Positions 1 to 10,830 of a DNA stretch of 35,136 nt are shown piece after piece; position 1 is the stretch's first letter; each line of letters begins with the position of its first letter. This DNA comes from Elusimicrobiota bacterium (lineage in GTDB: Bacteria > Elusimicrobiota > UBA8919): NCBI GenBank assembly GCA_016218625.1, contig JACRDL010000116.1, positions 1 through 35,136 on the forward strand. Reading direction: 5' to 3'. The position numbers and the translations under genes were made by a program. The notes below the pieces were generated by a model. That model had not been told where the DNA came from. It did not search any database and worked only from the letters and a program-made list of their open reading frames with translations.

Positions 1-125
1 CTAATTTTGATATTATTTCTGATGCTGATATTTCAAAGGTCGAATCTTGGCTCAACAACAGACCGAGAAAATGTCTCGGGTTCTCTACTCCAAACGAGGT
101 TTTCAATTCGCACTGTTGCACTTAA
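1..125 (+). mobile_element. 3' end of IS30-family transposase (partial, runs off window)
   Basis: Frame starting at position 3 reads NFDIISDADISKVESWLNNRPRKCLGFSTPNEVFNSHCCT*, matching the typical IS30 C-terminus (LNNRPRKxLGxxTPxEVF). Confidence 0.85.
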
Positions 126-148
126 TGGTTGAATTCACCAGGATTTTA

Positions 149-895
149 TTAACATTCCAACTCATATAAAATATTTGATATGACCACAATCGGGGCAGTT
201 TCGGCGCGAAGGACTCTTCTACCCAGCGTTACCGGAATTACTCCGCATTTTTTTGCAAGTTCTATCTCGGAATTTGAAAATCCGCCTTCGGGACCGATGA
301 AGAGATTAAAAGATTGAAAGATTGAAAGATTGAAAGATTTTAGAGTATGTTTCAGGGTGGTTTTCTGTTCGCATTCCCATGGGATAAGAGAGATTGCTTC
401 GGCTCCGCCTCGCAATGACATAGTTGCATCCTGCAAAGTTGTAATTGGCGAAATTTCGGGAACGACCATTCTCCCGCATTGCTTTGAGGCGGACAGTGCA
501 ATTTTTTGCCATCTTTTGATTTTTCTGTCTGTGTAATTCGTGTCTTTTATCTGTGAAACCTGCGTTCTCTGCGAAATCACCGGAACTATTTTTGAGACAC
601 CGAGTTCCGTTGATTTTTCAACTATAAAATCAAATTTTTTTAATTTCGGAATTGACTGATAAAGATTTATTTTTATTTTCGGTTCTATGTCTTTTTGTTC
701 TTTTGAAACAACTTTTAATCTAATCTCTAATTCTCCAATTCTCTCAATCTCCGCTTTATATTCCACCCCTTTCCCGTCAAATAAAAAAACCGCATCACCT
801 TTTTTCTTTCTTAAAACATTTTTTATGTGATGGGCTTCGCTACCGGAAATTTTTACTGTATCGCCGCCTATATTTTCAACAAAAAATCTCTGCAT
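149..895 (-). CDS. rsmE: 16S rRNA (uracil1498-N3)-methyltransferase RsmE
   Basis: 248 aa ORF with FIGPEGGFSNSEIELA and LGRRVLRAETAP motifs; sits downstream of dnaJ. Confidence 0.9.
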   Translation of the reverse strand: MQRFFVENIGGDTVKISGSEAHHIKNVLRKKKGDAVFLFDGKGVEYKAEIERIGELEIRLKVVSKEQKDIEPKIKINLYQSIPKLKKFDFIVEKSTELGVSKIVPVISQRTQVSQIKDTNYTDRKIKRWQKIALSASKQCGRMVVPEISPITTLQDATMSLRGGAEAISLIPWECEQKTTLKHTLKSFNLSIFQSFNLFIGPEGGFSNSEIELAKKCGVIPVTLGRRVLRAETAPIVVISNILYELEC

Positions 896-900
896 TCTTT

Positions 901-2040
901 TTATTTAAATATTTTCTTAAAAAATCCTTCGTCTATTTTTTCGCCGGATATTGATGCAAACTCTTTTAAAAGTTCTTTCTGGCGGGTTGTTAGATTTTCT
1001 GGTGGCGTAATTAAAACCTTTGCGTATTCGTCGCCGACATGAGATGAATTAACCGCCGGCATCCCTTTTCCTTTCAGCCGGAATACTTTGTCCGAGGCGG
1101 TTGAGGACGGAATTTTCATTGAAACATTTCCGTCAAGCGTGGGAACCGTTATTTCGCCGCCAAGAGTGGCAGTCGCAATTCCGACAGGCACCTCAACATA
1201 AATATCATCTTTTTCCCTGTGAAAAACTTTATGCTGCATCACGCGGACAACAATATACAAATCGCCGGAGGGACCGGCTTTTTCACCCGCCTCTCCTTTT
1301 CCTTTAACCCTGATAGTATTTCCGGTGTCAACACCGGCGGGACTTTTAACAGTAATCTTTGACTGCTTTTTTACTTTCCCTCTGCCTAAACACTCGGAAC
1401 ATGGGGTGCCGACGATTTCACCGCTGCCGCCGCATTTTGAACAGGTCTGCTGCATAGAAAAAAATCCGCGAGAATACCTGACGACACCGGCACCTTTACA
1501 GGCAGGACAGGTTTTTTTAGATGTTCCGGGTTTTGCACCGCTGCCTCGGCAGACGGAACAGGTCTGTGTATGATAAATATCAATTGTTTTCTCTACACCG
1601 TGATATGCCTCTTCAAGTGTAATAGTAAGATGATACTCTAAATCCGAGCCGCGGGTCGGACCGCCGCGGCGAGTTCTTGTGCGAAATCCTCCGCCGCCAA
1701 AAATATCAAATATGTCGCCGAAAACATCACCGAAACCGCCCTGTTGAAAAATGTCCTCAAACCCGGAAAAATCCGCATTTCTGAAAATATCCTCGGAAGT
1801 ATATCTGTTATCAATACCGGCGTGACCGTACTGGTCGTAAAGTTTCCTTTTTTCAGTATCGGATAAAATTGCATATGCTTCGGAAATTTCCTTGAATCTT
1901 TCCTCGGCTTCTTTTTTCTTATCGGCGGAGACCCTATCGGGATGAAACTGCAGCGCAAGATTTCTGTACGCCTTTTTTACTTCGTCAGCAGATGCATTTT
2001 TGGATACATTCAAAATTTCGTAGTAGTCGCGCTTTGTCAT
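901..2040 (-). CDS. dnaJ: Chaperone DnaJ (start adjusted to [10 protein letters not shown])
   Basis: J-domain with HPD, Gly/Phe region, four zinc-finger repeats ([32 protein letters not shown]). Confidence 0.95.
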   Translation of the reverse strand: MTKRDYYEILNVSKNASADEVKKAYRNLALQFHPDRVSADKKKEAEERFKEISEAYAILSDTEKRKLYDQYGHAGIDNRYTSEDIFRNADFSGFEDIFQQGGFGDVFGDIFDIFGGGGFRTRTRRGGPTRGSDLEYHLTITLEEAYHGVEKTIDIYHTQTCSVCRGSGAKPGTSKKTCPACKGAGVVRYSRGFFSMQQTCSKCGGSGEIVGTPCSECLGRGKVKKQSKITVKSPAGVDTGNTIRVKGKGEAGEKAGPSGDLYIVVRVMQHKVFHREKDDIYVEVPVGIATATLGGEITVPTLDGNVSMKIPSSTASDKVFRLKGKGMPAVNSSHVGDEYAKVLITPPENLTTRQKELLKEFASISGEKIDEGFFKKIFK

Positions 2041-2133
2041 AAAAAACCACTGAACAGACACAGAACTAAACACGGAACAGACACAGAACAGTTCCGCTTC
2101 AGTTCCGTGTACGAGTTCCGAGTCAGTTCCGTG

Positions 2134-4008
2134 TTACTTCTCTTCCTTGTAATCGGCATCTATTACATCATCTTTCTTTTTTTGCTCTTCGGGTTTTTCT
2201 TCTTTTGGTTTTTCTTCCGCCCCTTGTCCCTCGGCTCTCGGCCCCGCCTGTTGCTTCTTCGTCGCTTCCTTATAAATTTCTTCCGCAAGTTTGTGCGATG
2301 CCGTCATTACTTCCTCTTTCGCCTTTTTGATTTTTTCAAGGTCGTTTGATTTCAATGCCTCTTTTGCGTCGGAAATGGCTCTTTCTATCTTTAGACGTTC
2401 GTCGGCAGAAACCTTGTCACCGTGTTCCTTGAGAGATTTTTCGGCGGAATATACAACGGCATCCGCTTCGTTTTTAATTTCAATTTCTTCTTTGCGTTTT
2501 TTGTCCTCTTCGGCAAATCTCTCGGCATCCTTCACCATTTTTTCAACTTCATCTTTGGAGAGTTTCGTCGGAGCCGTGATTTTTATGGACTGCTCCTTCC
2601 CGGTACCGAGGTCTTTTGCGGAAACATGCAAAATACCGTTAGCATCAATATCAAATGTAACTTCAATCTGCGGAACACCGCGCGGAGCAGGCGGAATGCC
2701 GACCAGATCAAATCTGCCCAATGAAACATTGTCGGATGCCATCTGCCTCTCACCCTGCAAAACATTTATTGTAACAGCAGGTTGGTTGTCCGCCGCAGTT
2801 GAAAATACCTGGGATTTTTTCGTCGGAATTGTGGTGTTTCTGTCAATCAATCTCGTCATCACACTGCCTAATGTTTCCACACCCAAAGAAAGAGGAGTTA
2901 CATCTAAAAGAAGGATGTCTTTCACTTCCCCGGTCAGCACACCCGCCTGAATTGCTGCCCCAGCAGCAACGCACTCCATCGGGTCAATGCCTCTTTCCAA
3001 TTTTTTGCCGACTAATTCTTCTACAAATTTCTGTACCGCCGGCATTCTCGTGGGACCTCCTACGAGGATAATTCTGCTGACATCGCCGGATGTCAGTTTT
3101 GCATCAGAAAGCGCCTGCTCAACTGAATGACGGCATCTTTCAATAATCGGACCTACGATGGATTCAAGTTTTGCCCGTGTTATTTTCATCGTAAGATGTT
3201 TGGGCCCGGATGCATCGGCCGTAATAAACGGAAGATTGATGTCCGTTTCCAAAACATTTGAAAGTTCAATTTTCGCTTTTTCCGCGGCTTCTTTCAGACG
3301 CTGGACAGCCATTTTGTCGGCTCTTATATCAATTCCGGAGTCCCTTTTGAACTCCGATGCGATAAAATCAATCATCGCATTGTCCATATCCGTTCCGCCT
3401 AATTGTGTATCTCCGCTGGTTGATTTTACCTCAAAGACGCCGCCGCCGAAATCCATAATTGTAACATCAAGCGTGCCTCCGCCGAAATCAAAAACAAGAA
3501 TTTTTTCGTCTTTGCCTTTTTTGTCAAGACCGTAAGCAAGACATGCCGCCGTCGGTTCATTCACTATTCTCTCAACCTTCAGCCCTGCGATTTCTCCCGC
3601 ATCTTTTGTGGCCTGACGCTGATTGTCGTTGAAATACGCAGGTACGGTAATAACGGCTCTGTCAACGGTTCCGCCCAAAAATGCTTCTGCATCTTTTTTT
3701 ATTTTTTGTAGGATAAAAGCCGATATTTGCTGAGGCGTGTATTCCTTGCCATGGACTTTATATTTGTAATCGGTGCCCATTTTTCTTTTTGCGGCACTGA
3801 CCGTTCCCTCAGTATTTGCAACCGCCTGACGACGGGCAGGCTCTCCGACTATCAATTGTCCGTCTTTTGTAAATGCAACATAACTCGGAAAAGCTTTGCC
3901 TCCGAGAGTCATTCCTTCCGCAGAAGGTATAATAGTCGGTTTTCCGCCTTCCATAATCGCAGCAGCAGAATTAGATGTGCCTAAATCAATCCCAATAATT
4001 TTTCCCAT
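2134..4008 (-). CDS. dnaK: Chaperone DnaK (Hsp70)
   Basis: [18 protein letters not shown] start, [14 protein letters not shown]-terminal [22 protein letters not shown] upstream of ATG. Confidence 0.97.
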   Translation of the reverse strand: MGKIIGIDLGTSNSAAAIMEGGKPTIIPSAEGMTLGGKAFPSYVAFTKDGQLIVGEPARRQAVANTEGTVSAAKRKMGTDYKYKVHGKEYTPQQISAFILQKIKKDAEAFLGGTVDRAVITVPAYFNDNQRQATKDAGEIAGLKVERIVNEPTAACLAYGLDKKGKDEKILVFDFGGGTLDVTIMDFGGGVFEVKSTSGDTQLGGTDMDNAMIDFIASEFKRDSGIDIRADKMAVQRLKEAAEKAKIELSNVLETDINLPFITADASGPKHLTMKITRAKLESIVGPIIERCRHSVEQALSDAKLTSGDVSRIILVGGPTRMPAVQKFVEELVGKKLERGIDPMECVAAGAAIQAGVLTGEVKDILLLDVTPLSLGVETLGSVMTRLIDRNTTIPTKKSQVFSTAADNQPAVTINVLQGERQMASDNVSLGRFDLVGIPPAPRGVPQIEVTFDIDANGILHVSAKDLGTGKEQSIKITAPTKLSKDEVEKMVKDAERFAEEDKKRKEEIEIKNEADAVVYSAEKSLKEHGDKVSADERLKIERAISDAKEALKSNDLEKIKKAKEEVMTASHKLAEEIYKEATKKQQAGPRAEGQGAEEKPKEEKPEEQKKKDDVIDADYKEEK

Positions 4009-4092
4009 TTTCTCCTCCCAATGACCACTGAACTGACACGGAACTTAAAACACAGAACTGGCACGGAATTTTCCGCGTCTGTTTCATATTTC

Positions 4093-4701
4093 TTACTTCC
4101 GTGTCTGTTCCGTGTCTTGTTCTGTGTCTGTTCCGTGCTTCTTCGCTATTTTAACTATTGCAGGTTTTAACACTCTGTCGCCTATTTTATAACCCGCCTT
4201 TATCTCATCTAAAATCATCCCATCTTCAGCATTATCCTTTTCTATTATCCCCACAACTTCGTGAAAAAGCGGATCATATTTCTCGCCTACACTGACAATT
4301 GCCGTTACTTCGTGCAATTTTAATATCTCTGCCAGTTTCTTTTCTATAAGATGCAAACCTTGCTGAACCGATTCCCCGTTTGCCACTAAAGAGGGACTCC
4401 CTTCGGTCGCTTCGGTCGCCGATTTTTCTATCATACCTTTCGCCAATTTTACCGTTTCAAAAACATCAATCAGTTCGGTTATAAGAGAATTTTTTCCGTC
4501 TTCAAAACGCTCTCTTTTTTCCGCATCACTGCGTTTCCTGTAATTTTCAAAATCGGCTTTTAATCGCAAAAGTTGTTCGTAATAATCCTGAGCCTTTTTT
4601 TTCTGCTCATCAACAGATTGCCTCATTATTTCAAGTTCCGAAAGTTTTTCTTCCCGGCAAATTTCTTCGGTCTTTGGTTCGTTATTTGTTTTCTCGTTCA
4701 T
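4093..4701 (-). CDS. grpE: Nucleotide exchange factor GrpE with repeat-like C-terminal tail
   Basis: RLKADFENYRKRSDAEKRERFEDGKNSLITELIDVFETVKLA and GYKIGDRVLKPAIVKIAKK motifs; located between hrcA and dnaK. Confidence 0.93.
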   Translation of the reverse strand: MNEKTNNEPKTEEICREEKLSELEIMRQSVDEQKKKAQDYYEQLLRLKADFENYRKRSDAEKRERFEDGKNSLITELIDVFETVKLAKGMIEKSATEATEGSPSLVANGESVQQGLHLIEKKLAEILKLHEVTAIVSVGEKYDPLFHEVVGIIEKDNAEDGMILDEIKAGYKIGDRVLKPAIVKIAKKHGTDTEQDTEQTRK

Positions 4702-4717
4702 TTTCAGTTCCTTTCCT

Positions 4718-4830
4718 CAAGATAAGCCACAGAATGTCACAAAATTTCACTGAAGTTTTTTCTGTGTTGTTTCGGCGCCTGTCCCGCTTGCAGGATGATT
4801 CTGTGGCGTCTTTCAAATTCCGATACAATA
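4718..4830 (-). repeat. Dispersed palindromic repeat, copy A (GCCACAGAAT...ATTCTGTGGC)
   Basis: Shares AAGATAAGCCACAGAAT..., ...CGGCGCCTGTCCCGCTTG... and ...GGCGTCTTTCAAATTCCGAT with copies at 10737 and 33870. Confidence 0.8.
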
Positions 4831-5553
4831 GATATCTTTTTTTATCTCTCCTGCTACCTTTGATGCGATATTATCCTCTATGGATTCAAAATTAAAAAAA
4901 ATCTCAAAATTATTCCTGATAAAATCCAGTTTTTTCTGATATTCAGATTTATCTAATTCCGTAATTTCGCCAAAATTATTTTTTATTTTGGATAGCGTTA
5001 CCCCGGACAATATTTTATTCATTAATTCGCTGACACCGTCTAAAAACTCCTGTTTAACGGGATTTTCCGTTTTTACCGTGAACGATTTAACGGCGCAGCC
5101 GGATGAAAAAATAACTCCGCAGACCGTTTTTCTACTCACTGCTCTCAAAACTATTTCCCTGTAAATTGTTTTTTCGGGTTTCGGCGATAAATTATATCCG
5201 GAGTGTTCCAAAATATAAAAAAATGTTTTTGATAATTCCGCTAAAGATGAGTTTTCTTTTTTAATTTGCTCAATATAATTTTTTTTGAGTTCTTCTTTTT
5301 TGTCTAAAATTGCGAGATTTATTTCCAAAAGTTCGGAAATTAAATAACGCCAGCCCTTGTCGGTCGGAACTTTTCCGGATGATGTATGCGGGCTTTTTAA
5401 GTATCCGCTTTTTTCAAGTTTGGCCATGCGATTTCTTATTGAACTGGCGGAACGTCCGCATTTTGAAACGAGTTGTTTTGAAGAAACCGGTTTGGTTGTT
5501 TCTATGTATTCAAAAATAACCGCTTGAATAATTTTTTTTTGATTATTGTCCAT
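4813..5553 (-). CDS. hrcA: Heat-inducible transcription repressor HrcA, C-terminally short (246 aa)
   Basis: N-terminal winged helix (PVSSKQLVSKCGRSASSIRNRMAKLEKSGYLKSPHTSSGKVPTDKGWRYLI) and operon context hrcA-grpE-dnaK-dnaJ; ends at IYCIGI*, short of the usual C-terminal segment. Confidence 0.9.
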   Translation of the reverse strand: MDNNQKKIIQAVIFEYIETTKPVSSKQLVSKCGRSASSIRNRMAKLEKSGYLKSPHTSSGKVPTDKGWRYLISELLEINLAILDKKEELKKNYIEQIKKENSSLAELSKTFFYILEHSGYNLSPKPEKTIYREIVLRAVSRKTVCGVIFSSGCAVKSFTVKTENPVKQEFLDGVSELMNKILSGVTLSKIKNNFGEITELDKSEYQKKLDFIRNNFEIFFNFESIEDNIASKVAGEIKKDIYCIGI

Positions 5554-7489
5554 AGTGCCGAATAATCTCTTTCAATTGGTCATCGGAAGGATTCAGTTTA
5601 TAGCCCGCCTTCCAATTTGCGACGGCATTTTCTTTATCATTTAACAGTAAAAAACTATTACCGATAAGTTTATAGTCAAAAGATGTTTTGCCGGATGGGG
5701 GAATTTTAAGAAAACTATCAGCCGCATTTTTATAGTCCTTCAAATTGTAAAATTTTATTCCTTCCCGCCTATGATATGCAGCAGAACCCTTTTTGGGGAA
5801 CATCTGCATTATCTTCATACCATCTTTGTCTACCCCGAGTGTCTTAAACTCATAGACACTAAAAATTTCTTTTATTTCATCCATTGTGACATTCCACTGC
5901 TTAAGTGCTCCTTCAGTTACTTTGTAAAAAATCTCATCAAGCACATAAATATCCATTCCCTGACTTGCAAGCATTTCAACCTGATTTTTTAATATTTGTA
6001 ATCCCTGTTCTTTAGGATTATAGACAAAGATTAAATCAAAAGAAATCCTGCCGACATTAGCAAAAGACGGAATATAGACCTTGCCGGGATTCCAACCGAT
6101 TCCGGAAATTATTACAACACCGCCTTTTTTCACATATTTTTTTACAAAAAGCGCCTTGATATAATTTTCGTTATTTTCCGCTATAGAAATCGGATAAATT
6201 GAATCAAAAAAATTAACGACGGGAATTATAGCAATGGAACAAAAAAACAAACCGATTAGTGATTTTCTCATAAGTTGAGATGTGTTCTCGTCTTTAAGGA
6301 ATTCATAGACGGCGCAGCAATATACTGCGAGAACCGACACCCAGTGCTGATACCAGTAATCGGGATTGCCCGGATTGAACCAACTCACAAAAATTATATA
6401 AGAAAGCCACCATGTAAGAGCAAGATAAAATAATGTTTTATACTTTGTGTAAATTTTTTCCTTAAAAAATAAAAAAAATCCAAAAAGTATAAAAATTATC
6501 TTTGAAACAAGCATCCATATTTTTCCGCTATCGGAAGGATAACCATAACTATAATAACTGCCTTTTGCAAACCACATTCCCCAAATCATCGTCTTAAAAT
6601 CGGTGATTATGTGTTTAATTTGCGGCTGCCAGTACGGATTAGTATATTTTTCTGGACTATAACTGCCGATATTGCCTCTTATCCAATTAAATGAATTTTT
6701 TACCGTTGTTTCATTTATAGCAAATGAACCTGTATTTCTATCAATAAGCGTTTTTTCCTGATAGGTAAGTACATACAGATACGGAACCGCTACGACAAAT
6801 CCTGCTATGATTCCAAATAAAAAAAGGTTCTTTATATTTTTTCTGCCTGCGAGAACAATACCGGCAATAACAGTCGGTAAAAAAAATATATTTCCTTGGT
6901 GGGCAAGAACGGCGAGACCGGATGTAACCGATAAAATTGCAAGTTTCATTTTAGATTTTTGTCTGACATATGACCATGTTAAAATAAAAGATACCGTAAG
7001 CCAGAAAACGGAAGAAGGATAAACCTGGGCATCAACAGAACGATACCAGAATGCATATGAAAATGCCAGAAGTAACGAAAAAACACCTGATAGCCACTTT
7101 TTTTCTATAAGTTTTTTTAAAAATAAAAAGAAAATTCCGACGGTTACTGCACCGAAAAATGAGTTCATTATCTGTAAAGCGGAATAACCATCCTTTTCAA
7201 TTCCGATATATTTCAACAAACGCCAGAAAATATGTCCGTAATAATTAAAACTTAAATGGTTTGCCCAACCCAAACGGGTCGCCCAACCTGGTTCTTTTGC
7301 TTCAACTATGGAGGCATACATCAAACCGTCAAAGTAAAAAAATCTACACGGGACCAGAAGGTAAACAATAAGAATCGCAAATGTCAATATAGCGGCATAT
7401 ATTAAATCCTTTTTAGGAAAAATAAAATCCTGCCAGTTGTCTATTTCCCGAACCTCTTGTTTCTTTATCTTTGATTTTTTCATTTTCAT
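5543..7489 (-). CDS. Polytopic membrane protein, GT39/DUF2723-like, with C-terminal TPR-like segment
   Basis: Many hydrophobic segments; early [14 protein letters not shown]-terminus resembles TPR ([27 protein letters not shown]). Overlaps rny stop and hrcA start. Confidence 0.6.
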   Translation of the reverse strand: MKMKKSKIKKQEVREIDNWQDFIFPKKDLIYAAILTFAILIVYLLVPCRFFYFDGLMYASIVEAKEPGWATRLGWANHLSFNYYGHIFWRLLKYIGIEKDGYSALQIMNSFFGAVTVGIFFLFLKKLIEKKWLSGVFSLLLAFSYAFWYRSVDAQVYPSSVFWLTVSFILTWSYVRQKSKMKLAILSVTSGLAVLAHQGNIFFLPTVIAGIVLAGRKNIKNLFLFGIIAGFVVAVPYLYVLTYQEKTLIDRNTGSFAINETTVKNSFNWIRGNIGSYSPEKYTNPYWQPQIKHIITDFKTMIWGMWFAKGSYYSYGYPSDSGKIWMLVSKIIFILFGFFLFFKEKIYTKYKTLFYLALTWWLSYIIFVSWFNPGNPDYWYQHWVSVLAVYCCAVYEFLKDENTSQLMRKSLIGLFFCSIAIIPVVNFFDSIYPISIAENNENYIKALFVKKYVKKGGVVIISGIGWNPGKVYIPSFANVGRISFDLIFVYNPKEQGLQILKNQVEMLASQGMDIYVLDEIFYKVTEGALKQWNVTMDEIKEIFSVYEFKTLGVDKDGMKIMQMFPKKGSAAYHRREGIKFYNLKDYKNAADSFLKIPPSGKTSFDYKLIGNSFLLLNDKENAVANWKAGYKLNPSDDQLKEIIRHYGQ

Positions 7490-9042
7490 TTTGCGACTTC
7501 CTGATATCTTGTTTCTCTTATAACGGTCACCTTAATCTGACCGGGATATTCAAGTTCCGTCTCAATTTTCCGTGCTATATCCTGCGCCAGTTGGTTTGCG
7601 GCGGCATCGTCAATATCTTCCGGCTCAACCATAATTCTTATTTCTCTTCCCGCCTGAACCGCATAACTTTTTGCGACACCGATAAATGATTCCGCAACTT
7701 TTTCAAGACGCTCTATTCTTTTCAAATAATGTTCAAGCGTTTCACGTCTTGCGCCGGGGCGGGCGGCAGAAATGGCATCCGCTGCCTGTAAAATAAACGC
7801 CTCAACGGACTCCGGCTGAACAATACCTTCATGATGAGCCAAAATTGCATTTATCATTTTCGGCGATTCTCCGTACTGCTTTGCTATATCGGCTGACATT
7901 TGATGATGTGTCCCCTCTATATCCCTGTCAATCGCTTTTCCTATATCGTGAAGAAGTCCCGCTTTTTTGCAGAAACGGACATCGGCGCCTAATTCCGCAG
8001 CGAGATAACCGGATATACTTGCAACCTCAAGCGTATGAGACAGTTGATTCTGCCCATATGATGTTCTGTATTTTAATTTGCCGATCAGTTTTATTATCTC
8101 GGGATTAAGGTTCGTAATTCCGACCTCCAATGCCGCATCCTCGCCGACCGATTTTATTTTTTCATCCATTTCTTTTTTAACCTGATTGGCAACCTCTTCA
8201 ATTCTCGCCGGGTGAATTCTTCCGTCGGCCATCAACCTCTCCAGTGAAATTTTTGCAATCTCGCGGCGAACCCCGTCAAAACTTGAAAGCGTGATTGTAT
8301 CCGGTGTGTCGTCAATAATTAAATCAACGCCGGTTGCCTGTTCAAACGCACGGATGTTTCTGCCTTCGCGGCCTATAATTCTTCCTTTCATATCATCGCT
8401 GGGAAGTGGCACTGCGGACACCGTTATTTCCTGAGTGTATGTATTGGCACTGTGTTGAATTGCAACAGCAATAATCTCCTTCGCCTTTTTTGCAGCCGTT
8501 TCCCTTGCTTCCTGCTCAAGTTTTTTTATTAGTATTGCGGCATCCTTTTTCGCTTCTTCTTCCATCGTTTTCATCAGTATTTTTTTTGCTTCATCTGCCG
8601 TCATCTGTGAAATTTTTTCAAGTATTTTTTTCTGCTCGTCTTTTTGCTGATTGACCTTTACAAGTTCCAATTCTACAATTTTTGATTTTGAGGCAAGTTC
8701 ATCATTCTTCCTGTTAACATCCCGCTCTTTTTTTTCTACGATTTCAAACCGCTTGTCAAGATTTTCCTCTTTTTGGAGAAGCCGTCTCTCAAGATTTGAA
8801 AGTTCCTGCCGTCTTATTTTCGTCTGTGCCTCGAATTCCTGGCGATGGCGGTGCATCTCCTCTTTTGCGGCAAGTTCCCCTTCTCTTTTTTTCGCCTGGG
8901 CTGAATTTTGAGCATCGCTTATAATTTTTTTAGCAATTGACTCGGATGACTTCAAACTTTGCCTGGCAATAATAACCCTTATAAAATATCCCACTGCAAC
9001 AGATATAACCGCAACCGATAAAAACAATAAAATATTATCCAT
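7486..9042 (-). CDS. rny: Ribonuclease Y
   Basis: N-terminal TM plus long coiled coil, KH domain ([33 protein letters not shown]), HD domain ([12 protein letters not shown]). Confidence 0.96.
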   Translation of the reverse strand: MDNILLFLSVAVISVAVGYFIRVIIARQSLKSSESIAKKIISDAQNSAQAKKREGELAAKEEMHRHRQEFEAQTKIRRQELSNLERRLLQKEENLDKRFEIVEKKERDVNRKNDELASKSKIVELELVKVNQQKDEQKKILEKISQMTADEAKKILMKTMEEEAKKDAAILIKKLEQEARETAAKKAKEIIAVAIQHSANTYTQEITVSAVPLPSDDMKGRIIGREGRNIRAFEQATGVDLIIDDTPDTITLSSFDGVRREIAKISLERLMADGRIHPARIEEVANQVKKEMDEKIKSVGEDAALEVGITNLNPEIIKLIGKLKYRTSYGQNQLSHTLEVASISGYLAAELGADVRFCKKAGLLHDIGKAIDRDIEGTHHQMSADIAKQYGESPKMINAILAHHEGIVQPESVEAFILQAADAISAARPGARRETLEHYLKRIERLEKVAESFIGVAKSYAVQAGREIRIMVEPEDIDDAAANQLAQDIARKIETELEYPGQIKVTVIRETRYQEVAK

Positions 9043-9043
9043 C

Positions 9044-9607
9044 TCATTTTCTCCTTTTAAAAATATTTTTTTCCGTAATTACCAAATCCGTCGGAACATC
9101 CTTTTTTGAAACCGGTATTTTTTTTACAATCTGAAAATTATACGCAATACCTATTTTTATTGCCTTTTGAGTTTTTAAAAATCGGTCAAAATATCCTTTG
9201 CCGAAACCTATACGATTGCAATTTTTATCAAAAGCAACTACAGGAACAATTATAACATCCAGAGAGTTCATAGTTCGTAGTTCATAGTTCATATTTCTTG
9301 GCTCAGGAATTCCGAACCTACCCCGAACCAAATCTTTTAAATTTTCAATCTGAACCGGAATAATTTTACCTCTTAAAATCTTCGGCAAAAAAACCTGCTT
9401 TTTTAATTCAAGCGATTTTTTAATCATCTTTTCCGTGTTAACTTCATTGCCGAAAGATGAATAAAACATCACTTTTTTTGCCTGACAAAACTCTTTCATC
9501 CGAAAAAGTTTTTTAAGAATTTCGATGCTGTTTGCATCTGCCGTTTTTTTCCCGATTTTTTTTCTGATTCCGAGTATTTTTTTTCTGATTCTTTCTTTTT
9601 CCGTCAT
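9044..9607 (-). CDS. fau: 5-formyltetrahydrofolate cyclo-ligase family protein
   Basis: [35 protein letters not shown]; in E. coli the homologue lies next to the 6S RNA gene. Confidence 0.88.
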   Translation of the reverse strand: MTEKERIRKKILGIRKKIGKKTADANSIEILKKLFRMKEFCQAKKVMFYSSFGNEVNTEKMIKKSLELKKQVFLPKILRGKIIPVQIENLKDLVRGRFGIPEPRNMNYELRTMNSLDVIIVPVVAFDKNCNRIGFGKGYFDRFLKTQKAIKIGIAYNFQIVKKIPVSKKDVPTDLVITEKNIFKRRK

Positions 9608-10716
9608 TTATTCTTCAGACTCTGCGGGACATCAATGATTTTTTCTTTTTCTATTTTTTTTGTGCTTTCCTCTATCTTATCAATTGCCTCCCGTAATTTT
9701 TTGGCTCTTGACAAATAAATTGTTAACTGTGAGAGAATAATTTTTGCTTCCGGCATTCCTATAAATTCAACGACTTTCAGGGCAGAAGATGCCAGAATCA
9801 AAGCCGACGGGTCAGCATTGCCCACATCTTCACTCGCAAAAATTACAAGACGCCTTATAACAAACCTCGGGTCTTCGCCGGCGGAAAGCATTTTTGCAAG
9901 CCAGTAAAGAGCATCATCCGTATTTCCGGCGCGCATAGATTTTATAAACGCCGAAATCGTGTCATAATGTCCGTCGCCTTTCTTATCGTAAATGACAGTT
10001 TTTTTCTGTATTGATTCCTCGGCAATAGACAATGTAAAATCAATAAATCCGTTTCTGTTTTTGTCCGTAGTGGAATAACCTATTTCAACCGCATTCAAAA
10101 GCCGCCTTGCATCGCCTTCGCTGTATTTTATCAGGTGATTTTCGGCTGCCTCATCAAAATTTATTTTTAATTTGACTGCAACCCTCTTAAGAATTTTTTC
10201 CAAATCGTTATCGGTTAACTTCTTGAATTCAAAGACCATTGATCGCGATAAAAGGGCGGAGTTTATGTAAAAATACGGGTTCTCCGTCGTAATCCCAATC
10301 ATTATTATTGTTCCATTTTCAACCGATGGCAAAAGACAGTCCTGCTGTGATTTATTGAAATGATGAATTTCGTCAACCAAAAGAATAGTTTTTTTTGCTC
10401 TGTTTTCTGCGACGGCGACGATTTTTCTCAATTCGTCCACACCGCTTGTCACCGCATTTATTTCTTGAAAACTTGCTTCTGTTTTATCCGCAATAATTTT
10501 TGCAAGCGCCGACTTGCCGCAACCGGAAGGACCGTGAAATATCACCGACGACAAATTATCGGAATCAACTGCCCTTCTTAAAAGTTTGCCTTCTGCCAAA
10601 ATATGCTTTTGACCGATAAATTCGTTAAGCGTTTTCGGAGACATTTTTGACGCAAGCGGCTCTTTTTTGGAAATATTTTCTTTCCGAAACAAATCTGTGT
10701 AATCTGTGTTTTTCAT
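9604..10716 (-). CDS. rarA: Replication-associated recombination protein RarA/MgsA (AAA+ ATPase)
   Basis: MSPKTLNEFIGQKHIL, Walker A GPSGCGKSALA, Walker B LLVDEIHHFNKSQQD, C-terminal RFVIRRLVIFASEDVGNADP. ATG at 10716 preferred over GTG at 10749. Confidence 0.9.
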   Translation of the reverse strand: MKNTDYTDLFRKENISKKEPLASKMSPKTLNEFIGQKHILAEGKLLRRAVDSDNLSSVIFHGPSGCGKSALAKIIADKTEASFQEINAVTSGVDELRKIVAVAENRAKKTILLVDEIHHFNKSQQDCLLPSVENGTIIMIGITTENPYFYINSALLSRSMVFEFKKLTDNDLEKILKRVAVKLKINFDEAAENHLIKYSEGDARRLLNAVEIGYSTTDKNRNGFIDFTLSIAEESIQKKTVIYDKKGDGHYDTISAFIKSMRAGNTDDALYWLAKMLSAGEDPRFVIRRLVIFASEDVGNADPSALILASSALKVVEFIGMPEAKIILSQLTIYLSRAKKLREAIDKIEESTKKIEKEKIIDVPQSLKNK

Positions 10717-10736
10717 CCGCGTAATCTGTGTTCTAA

Positions 10737-10826
10737 CAAGATAAGCCACAGAATTTCACGGAATTTTACGGAAGTTTTTTCTGTGCTTTTCTGTGTAGTT
10801 CTGTGGCGCCTTTCAAATTCCGATGC
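10737..10826 (-). repeat. Dispersed palindromic repeat, copy B (short variant lacking the central GGCGCCTGTCCCGC block)
   Basis: caagataagccacagaatttcacggaattttacggaagttttttctgtg...ttctgtggcgcctttcaaattccgatg; compare 4718 and 33870. Confidence 0.8.
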
Positions 10827-10830
10827 TCCT

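Noticed and set aside
2291-2950. 219-aa plus-strand ORF
   Set aside because: Fully antisense to dnaK; low-complexity Ser/Phe-rich shadow translation.
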